IMG/VR virus record: IMGVR_UViG_3300008266_000364
Coordinates: 1-27,816 of that record
Length of the DNA: 27,816 nucleotides
Strand: one strand, 5' to 3'
DNA from: a virus
A program made the position numbers and the translations under genes. The notes below the pieces were generated by a model, which made no database searches, was not told the origin of the DNA, and saw only the letters and a list, made by a program, of their open reading frames with translations. This document shows, piece by piece, positions 6,319-13,477 of the stretch (positions within the stretch are counted from its first letter, which is position 1; each line of letters begins with the position of its first letter).

Positions 6319-7287
6319 ATGTCATACTACTACAAGTATAATTTTACAACACCTGAAGTCGTTTATTCCACTGTAAAGGAAGAGCTCAAGAGCTATTTTG
6401 ATACAGGAGCAATAGATGATTTGATGTTCCCCACCTATCTAGACAAATGTCTTAGAAAGCTGGGTAGAACTAGTTATGTAATTAGCGAACAAACTCTGTA
6501 TGTGGATGACTTTGAAGCAAGGCTTCCTGACAACTTTTATGCTGTAAGAGAAGCATGGATGTGTACAGAGATTCCTCAATACCCATATCAGACAGCAAAC
6601 TCTTTCTATTCTCAAGCAGCTGATATTACAACAATTCAAGTGAGTCCTGTTATATCAAGTGGGCAACCCTGTACTAACCTTGAGTGCACAACAGGATGTC
6701 CTGAGTGCATGCCTGAATTGATACAAGCTGTTTACAAAACAAACAATTCAGTTGCTAGGTCTTACACAAAATCATATCTCCTGAAACCAGGAAACATATC
6801 AGCCAGAGGTAAGTGTGATGTTAATTATGCAGATAACTGGGAGTTTTACAGCACCCCTCCTCCATTGCATGAATTCACCCCAAATTCTGCTGGTTATGAT
6901 TCTTTTGACATTAGGGGAAATAAATTTGTTACAAACTTCAGAAGTGGCATAGTTCATCTGATATTTTATGCAACAGAGTATGATGCAGGAGGAAATCAGA
7001 TGATTCCAGATAACTTCCGTATTAGGGAGTATATTGAAGCATTTATTAAATACAAGGTGTTTGAAACTCTGTCAAATCAAATTAATGATGAGACCTTTGA
7101 TCAAATCCAAAGAAAGCTAGGATATTATAAACAGCTTTCTGAAGAAGCGTTTATTATGGCAGACATTGAGATTAAAAAGCAAGATGTCTATGCTAAACAA
7201 CGTAGAATAAAGCAGGATTTGAATAGGTTTAACATGTATGAACTTCCAAACAGAGTAAGCAGATATGGCTGGAGAAGGAACAACTAA
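6319..7287 (+). CDS. Ring protein 1 / tail tubular protein
   Basis: This 322-residue protein is likely the ring that sits below the portal, named tail tubular protein or ring protein 1 in crAss-like phages. It has a helical N terminus (VVYSTVKEELKSYFDTGAIDDLMFPTYLDKCLRKLG), a central beta-rich region, and a long helical C terminus from about 240 to 305 (IEAFIKYKVFETLSNQINDETFDQIQRK and onward). This helix-beta-helix plan is the usual one for head-tail adaptor proteins of podovirus-like phages. A Cys cluster at 118, 123, 127 and 130 lies in an apparent insertion and could bind zinc. The start follows AAAATAAAATAA. The last 23 bases overlap the start of the muzzle gene, which suggests coupled production of two contacting proteins. 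Confidence 0.75.
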   Translation: MSYYYKYNFTTPEVVYSTVKEELKSYFDTGAIDDLMFPTYLDKCLRKLGRTSYVISEQTLYVDDFEARLPDNFYAVREAWMCTEIPQYPYQTANSFYSQAADITTIQVSPVISSGQPCTNLECTTGCPECMPELIQAVYKTNNSVARSYTKSYLLKPGNISARGKCDVNYADNWEFYSTPPPLHEFTPNSAGYDSFDIRGNKFVTNFRSGIVHLIFYATEYDAGGNQMIPDNFRIREYIEAFIKYKVFETLSNQINDETFDQIQRKLGYYKQLSEEAFIMADIEIKKQDVYAKQRRIKQDLNRFNMYELPNRVSRYGWRRNN

Positions 7288-10200
7288 TATTATCCAAGAG
7301 AATAATGTAGCTCGCACTGGACTGAACATGGACCAATCCGTGAATCAGGTTCAGAAGGGACAACTTACGTATGCCCTAAATGCTGCTGTAGAAAACTTTG
7401 ACTCAAACTCTGTTAACTATCAGAATGAGCCAGGGAACGAACTTTGTTTGGAATTCCCTGAGGGATATCATCTTATTGGTACACATCTTATTAATGAGCA
7501 AAACAAACACATATTCTTTCTTACAAATCCTGAAACAGGAGCTTCTGAGATTGGATATATGGATAATAATGATTGTGTCTATCGCACTTACATTAGTGGC
7601 AATTGTTTAAACTTTAACATAAACAATCCAATACACAAGGTGGTGCATAAGATAACAAATTGCACTACAGAAATCTATTGGACAGATGGTCTCAACCCTA
7701 GGCGTTATATGGATTTGAATAATCTTCCATATAAGATTGCACCTGGTACAGACGTTTGTGATAACCAAACAATCCCAGAACTAGATTGCAATAGACTTAA
7801 GATACAACCTAATTTCTCTATACCTGAGCTTGAGGTGGCTGGTATTGCAAGTGGTGGAGGTCTGACAGCTGGTACATATCAATTTGCTATTCAATATTGT
7901 GATGTTGCAGGAGATGCTTATACATCTTATTATTCTGTAACAAACCCTACCCCTATTGCAGATCCAGCAATTACAACACCAAACTTTGATTATCCTGTTG
8001 GAAAATCTATTTTGTTAAACATTAGCAACATAGACACAACTGGTTATTTCAAATACTATAACGTTGCTGTTATTAAAACAGTGAACGCAATTACATCTGT
8101 TGAGCTCATTGGGACATTTTTCATTGATGACTCTACTAATACAATCACTTATAGTGGTCAGAATCAAACTCAAGTAAGACTTACAACTGATGACATATTT
8201 GAGAAGTTTCCATATTACGATATTGCTCAAGACCTGACAGCTGTTCAGGATGTTCTTGTTTGGGACAATCTTACATCAATAGACAGAATAAACTATCAGA
8301 AGATTGCAAATCAAATTGATCTAAAATGGCAAACATACAAGCTTCCTGCAAATGAAGACTACTCAGATGAGCTGAATGCTACAAATCTGAGAGGATACAT
8401 GAGGGATGAGGTGTATGCATTTGAGATAGTGTTTCTTCTTAGAAATGGTAAACAAACAGATGGTTTTCACATTCCAGGTAGAGAAATCTCTTATACAGAG
8501 CTTATACAACCCGATGTTCCAAATACCAATCCTGACTTTATAGGAGATGGTACAAGTGCTCCTTATTGGAAAATATACAATACAGCTTCTGTCATAGGAG
8601 ATGCTACTGGTTCAAACATTGGTAATGCCACTCCATATAAGTATGGTGAGTTTGCTTATTGGGAATCCACTGAGGTGTATCCCTGCAATGAAGATGTTTG
8701 GGGAACTCTGGCAAACCAACCTATCAGACACCATAAGTTCCCTGATGTATTAGTTAGTCCTATATTTGAAAGTGGTACACCAGTTATACAAACTGATGGT
8801 ACGTACGCAGGACTAGTGATGGAAAATAGAGCAATATTTCCTATTGGTGTTAGAGTGGATGTTCAGCAAATTGAGTATTTGATAACAACATCTGACCTAC
8901 CTCAAGACCAAAGAGATAATATTGTAGGATTTAAAATTGTTCGTGGTAATAGATCTACTAATCAGTCGATTGTAGCAAAGGGTATTCTTAGAAACGTTGG
9001 TGAATATGATAGAGAAGGAACAACTTATTACTTCCCTAACTATCCGTACAATGATCTTCGTACTGATCCTTTCCTTTTAGAAAAGAACAATGCTTACAAT
9101 CAAGAATGTATCACATATGTATTTACGTGTACTACAGATGGTTTATATGAATACACTGATTGTTTCGTCAACTCTGTAAACAGCGAAGCAATGGTTGCTG
9201 GAACAGAATATACAGTTTGTTCTCTCACTGTACCTGTAGCAATAACTGGAACAATATCTACACCAAACGCAATTCAGTATGATACATATTTTATAAAATG
9301 TGATGGCATTATAGTGAAGTTTGGATATATAGATCCTATAACATTAAACACTGAATATATAACACTAATTACTGCTCAATCTAGAACAATACAAGTTGAG
9401 GCTGGAACAGTACCAAATGTAGCATTTAGAATTGGTGGATATACATTAAGATTAGTTTCTGAAAGTAGTGATGGTCCAAATGAATATTGTTATCCTGATC
9501 AACTTGAAGCATTTAACACAGATGCATCTAAATACAGACAAGTATTTAACTCACCAGATACATCATTTGGTAGACCCTTCCTTGGAGATATTCTAAAACT
9601 TGAAAGTGCAATATACGGTACAGGCAATGCTCACTTTGTTCAAGTGGAAGATAATGCTAATTACAAACTGTTAACTAAAGAGGCACAACAAGATGCACTT
9701 GCTTCTTCCGAAAAAATTGCTGATATTACAGCAACATTTGATGCTGCTGCAATGTTTGCTGCATATCAATCCTACTTGCAAATCTATATAAATGGAATAA
9801 CTAGAAGAAACTATGCATATTCCTACAATTCTATTGCAAAATATGGATACTCAGCAGCCATAGATAATGGACTAGGTGTTAAACAAAGAACACTTGGAAT
9901 TGCTCAATATCTTATCCCTGGAGTTCAATCCGCTGGTGACAATCACAACATCAACAACTTCCAGAGAGAATCTTCTGTATACCTGAAGACAATAGAAGAT
10001 AGAGATGGTCTATCTGTTTCTCCTCTACCGTTTCCAAGTGACACTCCTAATCTTTTAACTAGTGGTGGAACTAGTGTTGTTGAAGATAAGTCTAGATATA
10101 TTGCATCAAATGTTCCAGATTCAAATAATTGTTATCAACCTGAGAAACTGTTTGACATAACCACCGTATCTTATTACGCATCACTGAAGAATATATTTGT

Positions 10201-11950
10201 TAATCAGTGGGGTCAGATGTACTCGTATGAAACAATTGATACAGGATTCCAAAGAAACCTTGACAACCTAACAGCTGATCCAGTTGTCACTGTATTTGGT
10301 GGAGATACATTTATTAACAAATTCTCTTTCAAAACAAAGCTTCCTTTCTTTATTGATAATAGAGTGGGAGCTCCCGATGATAGTGACATATTCTATGATG
10401 AGATAGGTAATGTTGCCTATCCTGCATACTGGCATTCATCTAGATCTATTCTTTATGATTATGTGACATCAGAAACTCCATCTCCTGAAACATTAAAAAA
10501 TATCATATCAATCAAAGCTCACAACTTTGATTGTCCAAATAGTCAGCTACCTGCACCAGATTCGTCTGTTACACCTGCTATTGTGAATCCTGGAAGGACA
10601 TATTATGATGGTAAGTTTTATTTATTTGCCTACGGTATTCCTACATTCTACTGTGAGTCGACAGTGAATGTAGATCTTAGGCAAGCATATAACAATAAAG
10701 AAGGTGATTTCTATCCACACGTGAGTACAGGTATTCCTGATCAATGGTTGCAAGAAAGTTTTGTAACTATTGCTCAAGATAACACCTATTATTATAATAG
10801 CACGTTCTCAAAGCAAAACAATGAGAACTTCTTCTCACATTTACCAATAGATTGGAAAGAGCAACTCTGTTATACTAATTTCCCATTCAGGGCAATTTAT
10901 TCTGACAGACAACAAAGTTTCACAGATAATAGGATAAACAGCTGGTTGATTTACAGACCCATTAGCTTCTTTGATTTCCCACAGAACTATGGTAAACTTA
11001 CATCTCTTGATGGAATTCAGAACAGAGCTGTACTTGCTAGGTTTGAGAATAAGTCATTGTTGTATAACACAATGTTGACAATTGACACTAGCAATCCTCA
11101 GGCTGCTTATGTAGGAAATGATACATTATTTAGGAGTGCTCCTCCAATTGACTTTGCAGAAACAGATCTTGGATTTGTAGGAAGCCAACATAAAATGTTG
11201 CTTAAAATACCTCAAGGACAAGTTACAATAGATGCTAAAAGAGGTCAAGTGTTTCTGGTTACAGGTAATAGTGTAAAAGATTTGTCTGGATTTGGTTCAG
11301 GATTAAATAGGTTCTTTACAGATCATCTAGCATTTGAAATACTTAGGTATTTTCCAAATGTCCCTGTAGATAACCATTTTAATGCTGTAGGTTTACATGG
11401 AGTGTATGATAGCAAGTTTGACAGAGTGATTATCAGCAAGTTGGACTATATTCCTCTCAATGCTAATATTAAATATGATGCCACTGAAAATAAGTTTTAT
11501 ATAAATAAAACCTATGGTACATCTGTTCTGAAGCAATATGTAGAACTTACAGATGGAGATTACTTCTGTAACAAGTCTTGGACACTTTCTTACAATTTCA
11601 ACACTAATAGCTGGGTAAGTTTCCATAGCTACATTCCCAACTGGTATATTGCTGAGAACAACTTCTTCTATTCTGGTATAAATGGAGGTTGTGATTTGGA
11701 AGCAATTGCTGCTCAAGAAGTTGAATGCACACCAGATTGTACGTTAGAAGGAACAATTAGTGTGTTTGATTGTGCTCTCGAGGGTGAGGTGGAAATTGTA
11801 ATCACCACCACTACAACCAGTACAAGTAGTACCACTACTAGCACTAGTACAACAAGTACAACAACTACGGCATATCCTCCAGAATGTAATCTAGATGGGG
11901 TGGCTCTAATCATAACTACAACTACAACAACCACAACAACAACTCCGTAA
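7265..11950 (+). CDS. Tail stabilisation/muzzle protein, Thr-rich C terminus
   Basis: A 1561-residue protein starts inside the preceding gene. Its N terminus (ARTGLNMDQSVNQVQKGQLTYALNAA, then NEPGNELCLEFPEGY and CTTEIYWTDGLNPRRYMDL) matches my memory of the giant tail protein of crAss-like phages, called tail stabilisation protein or muzzle. That protein forms the lower end of the short tail. The middle is beta-rich without recognisable catalytic motifs. The core seems to stop near residue 1472 (WVSFHSYIPNWYIAENNFFY). The last 85 residues are unrelated in style: four Cys-x-Leu-Glu/Asp units (C1476, C1492, C1503, C1541), a Thr/Ser tract from about 1514 and a final run of ten Thr. The domain that normally follows the core seems to be encoded in the gene at 12608. 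Confidence 0.8.
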   Translation: MAGEGTTNIIQENNVARTGLNMDQSVNQVQKGQLTYALNAAVENFDSNSVNYQNEPGNELCLEFPEGYHLIGTHLINEQNKHIFFLTNPETGASEIGYMDNNDCVYRTYISGNCLNFNINNPIHKVVHKITNCTTEIYWTDGLNPRRYMDLNNLPYKIAPGTDVCDNQTIPELDCNRLKIQPNFSIPELEVAGIASGGGLTAGTYQFAIQYCDVAGDAYTSYYSVTNPTPIADPAITTPNFDYPVGKSILLNISNIDTTGYFKYYNVAVIKTVNAITSVELIGTFFIDDSTNTITYSGQNQTQVRLTTDDIFEKFPYYDIAQDLTAVQDVLVWDNLTSIDRINYQKIANQIDLKWQTYKLPANEDYSDELNATNLRGYMRDEVYAFEIVFLLRNGKQTDGFHIPGREISYTELIQPDVPNTNPDFIGDGTSAPYWKIYNTASVIGDATGSNIGNATPYKYGEFAYWESTEVYPCNEDVWGTLANQPIRHHKFPDVLVSPIFESGTPVIQTDGTYAGLVMENRAIFPIGVRVDVQQIEYLITTSDLPQDQRDNIVGFKIVRGNRSTNQSIVAKGILRNVGEYDREGTTYYFPNYPYNDLRTDPFLLEKNNAYNQECITYVFTCTTDGLYEYTDCFVNSVNSEAMVAGTEYTVCSLTVPVAITGTISTPNAIQYDTYFIKCDGIIVKFGYIDPITLNTEYITLITAQSRTIQVEAGTVPNVAFRIGGYTLRLVSESSDGPNEYCYPDQLEAFNTDASKYRQVFNSPDTSFGRPFLGDILKLESAIYGTGNAHFVQVEDNANYKLLTKEAQQDALASSEKIADITATFDAAAMFAAYQSYLQIYINGITRRNYAYSYNSIAKYGYSAAIDNGLGVKQRTLGIAQYLIPGVQSAGDNHNINNFQRESSVYLKTIEDRDGLSVSPLPFPSDTPNLLTSGGTSVVEDKSRYIASNVPDSNNCYQPEKLFDITTVSYYASLKNIFVNQWGQMYSYETIDTGFQRNLDNLTADPVVTVFGGDTFINKFSFKTKLPFFIDNRVGAPDDSDIFYDEIGNVAYPAYWHSSRSILYDYVTSETPSPETLKNIISIKAHNFDCPNSQLPAPDSSVTPAIVNPGRTYYDGKFYLFAYGIPTFYCESTVNVDLRQAYNNKEGDFYPHVSTGIPDQWLQESFVTIAQDNTYYYNSTFSKQNNENFFSHLPIDWKEQLCYTNFPFRAIYSDRQQSFTDNRINSWLIYRPISFFDFPQNYGKLTSLDGIQNRAVLARFENKSLLYNTMLTIDTSNPQAAYVGNDTLFRSAPPIDFAETDLGFVGSQHKMLLKIPQGQVTIDAKRGQVFLVTGNSVKDLSGFGSGLNRFFTDHLAFEILRYFPNVPVDNHFNAVGLHGVYDSKFDRVIISKLDYIPLNANIKYDATENKFYINKTYGTSVLKQYVELTDGDYFCNKSWTLSYNFNTNSWVSFHSYIPNWYIAENNFFYSGINGGCDLEAIAAQEVECTPDCTLEGTISVFDCALEGEVEIVITTTTTSTSSTTTSTSTTSTTTTAYPPECNLDGVALIITTTTTTTTTTP
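11804..11944 (+). repeat. Two Thr-codon tracts at the 3' end of the muzzle gene
   Basis: The first tract (about 11804-11872) mixes ACN with AGT/AGC codons. The second (11915-11944) is ten Thr codons in a row before Pro and stop. Between them lies one Glu-Cys-Asn-Leu-Asp-Gly unit. Because both tracts are preceded by a similar Cys-x-Leu-Glu/Asp-Gly unit, the region looks like a duplicated module. Confidence 0.85.
11834..11849 (+). repeat. Direct repeat, copy 1
   Basis: ACTACTAGCACTAGTA is found again at 12198-12213, inside the Thr tract of the next gene. It is read as Thr-Thr-Ser-Thr-Ser in the frame of both genes. A second shared word, ACAACAAGTACAAC, begins at 11849 and at 12225. Confidence 0.9.
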
Positions 11951-11960
11951 AATATAATAT

Positions 11961-12605
11961 ATGGCACAAACAGTATTAATAACATTAACAACCGCTGGAG
12001 CTGATACAGGTCCTTTTGATTTGTATTCAGATGCAGATGGTTATGTTGCACCATTTGAAACAGGTGTTAGTAAATCATCTTTAACAGCAGGATATGTATC
12101 AGTGTTAGTACCTGATCTTGCTACTATAATAAGAGTTAAGTCAGAAAGTACACTTTGTACTAACTATGTAGATCTATCGTTAGTTACATCTACCACAACT
12201 ACTAGCACTAGTAGTACAAGCACTACAACAAGTACAACCACTGAAGCACCAACCACAACCACTACAACTACTGAAGCTCCAGAGATAATCACAATTGATG
12301 CTTGTGGTGCTATACAAGCTGATGGTTCTGGTAATGTAGTAGTTTATGCTTATGCAAGTGGAGCAGTTGATACAAATGTTAGTGTAGATGTTACCTGGAC
12401 TGCTGCAGATTTGAGCACTATTAGTGGAACTGTAACAATTGGTTCTGGAACAACTTGTGGAACTGCTACGTTGACAGGAGCTGATCCTAGTGAAACTGGT
12501 GCCAATTTGGAAATAGATACAATAACTCCAGGATCATTTGGTAATCAAACTTATGTAGAAGGAACAGAAAATCTCTCTTCTTCTTGCACAACCTGCCCAG
12601 AATAA
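11961..12605 (+). CDS. Thr-linker protein with C-terminal beta domain
   Basis: This 214-residue protein has an N-terminal beta module (residues 1-72), a Thr/Ser-rich linker with two Glu-Ala-Pro marks (about 76-107), and a C-terminal domain rich in Val, Thr, Gly and Ala (108-214). The last resembles an immunoglobulin-like or other small surface beta domain (SVDVTWTAADLSTISGTVTI). Two Cys close the end (CTTC). Its N-terminal module aligns with that of the next protein, sharing an AG, a Gly-Val turn, the KSSL-x-x-G motif and a Cys near the end. It starts after AATATAAT ten bases behind the muzzle stop. It is probably a virion decoration linked functionally to the muzzle. It is not a recognised family, so the role is inferred. 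Confidence 0.7.
   Translation: MAQTVLITLTTAGADTGPFDLYSDADGYVAPFETGVSKSSLTAGYVSVLVPDLATIIRVKSESTLCTNYVDLSLVTSTTTTSTSSTSTTTSTTTEAPTTTTTTTEAPEIITIDACGAIQADGSGNVVVYAYASGAVDTNVSVDVTWTAADLSTISGTVTIGSGTTCGTATLTGADPSETGANLEIDTITPGSFGNQTYVEGTENLSSSCTTCPE
12186..12281 (+). repeat. Thr-codon tract with Glu-Ala-Pro marks
   Basis: About 32 codons, mostly ACN with AGT/AGC interruptions, encode a Thr/Ser linker broken twice by Glu-Ala-Pro. The pattern is the same as in the tract at 3381-3446. Confidence 0.85.
12198..12213 (+). repeat. Direct repeat, copy 2
   Basis: This is identical to 11834-11849 and in the same codon register within its own gene. The copies are 364 bases apart. Confidence 0.9.
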
Positions 12606-12607
12606 AT

Positions 12608-13477
12608 ATGAGTAAGGCAATTGTCATAAAATTAAAAAAGGCTGGAAGTAGACTAAGCACGTTCTCTATATCTGACGATATGGGGAATGTGCTTGCTACT
12701 GACGTGCCCAAAAGTAGTTTAATTTCAGGACTAGCACTTAGTGTGAATGATTCTGTAAAGGTGGTTGTTTTATCATCTACAGGAGTTAATTGTTGTTCTA
12801 AGAAATGGAACATTCCTGTTACAGAGATTTGTTTAACAGATCTAGCAGCAATCCAATATACAGAAGCAAATACATCATCTCTCTGGAGACATCTAACAAA
12901 TCCTGTAATATATAACACATTTTACGGATGCACTAAGTCTTATATTATTGAATATCCTTTTGCATATCAATATTACGATGAGATACTTCAGAACGTAAAA
13001 GACTATACAAAAGCATACAAATATCTATCTCCTGACGATGGTGTATTTAATGATAATAGAAGGGTGGCAATTAATGGATATTTCAACAAAGCTGTATTGT
13101 ACAATGATCAGCAGAGTACAGGGGTACTTGAGCTTGTTGCTAAACCTATGAACAATCTAAATGCATACTTGAAGTATCCTGTATATAACACTGATAGTAA
13201 GACAATTACGTATACCAAGTCAGACAATTTCTATCAATACAATACATTCTGGTCTCTAGTAAAAGATAAATCTATACCTTTGTTTACAAAGACTTGTGAG
13301 TCTCTGTCTATAGATAAAGTGGTTAACCAGATTAATATGGACTATGGAAAGAGATCCTTCAAGAAAGAACCTCTAAGAGCTAAGGATTTGAAGGTGAGAC
13401 ATATTCTAGATAACTCAGATGAAACTCACCTTGTTTCTCAATTCATTATAACACCAAGCCAAATTTCTTACAAGTAA
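12608..13477 (+). CDS. Detached muzzle C-terminal domain with N-terminal beta module
   Basis: I place the start at ATG 12608, after AATAAAT and two bases behind the previous stop, rather than at the in-frame ATG 12584 inside the upstream gene. The protein is then 289 residues. Residues 1-70 repeat the N-terminal module of the preceding protein (IVIKLKKAG ... VPKSSLISG ... CC). From about residue 85 the sequence changes to SSLWRHLTNPVIYNTFYGCTKSYI and continues to EPLRAKDLKVRHILDNSDETHLVSQFIITP. This is the kind of sequence I expect at the C terminus of crAss-like muzzle/stabilisation proteins, directly after the segment that ends the 1561-residue protein. It would fold with the muzzle in the virion. 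It stops as TAATG, coupled to the next gene. Confidence 0.65.
   Translation: MSKAIVIKLKKAGSRLSTFSISDDMGNVLATDVPKSSLISGLALSVNDSVKVVVLSSTGVNCCSKKWNIPVTEICLTDLAAIQYTEANTSSLWRHLTNPVIYNTFYGCTKSYIIEYPFAYQYYDEILQNVKDYTKAYKYLSPDDGVFNDNRRVAINGYFNKAVLYNDQQSTGVLELVAKPMNNLNAYLKYPVYNTDSKTITYTKSDNFYQYNTFWSLVKDKSIPLFTKTCESLSIDKVVNQINMDYGKRSFKKEPLRAKDLKVRHILDNSDETHLVSQFIITPSQISYK

Noticed and set aside
11713-12054. Antisense frame with long Val runs opposite the Thr tracts
   Set aside because: It is the complement of the Thr-codon repeats (ACN read as NGT gives Val). It has no leader or conserved features and lies across two well-supported + strand genes.
12584-12607. ATG 12584 as the start of the muzzle-domain gene
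   Set aside because: It lies inside the preceding gene. ATG 12608 follows the typical AATAAAT leader and yields an N terminus that aligns with the paralogous module.
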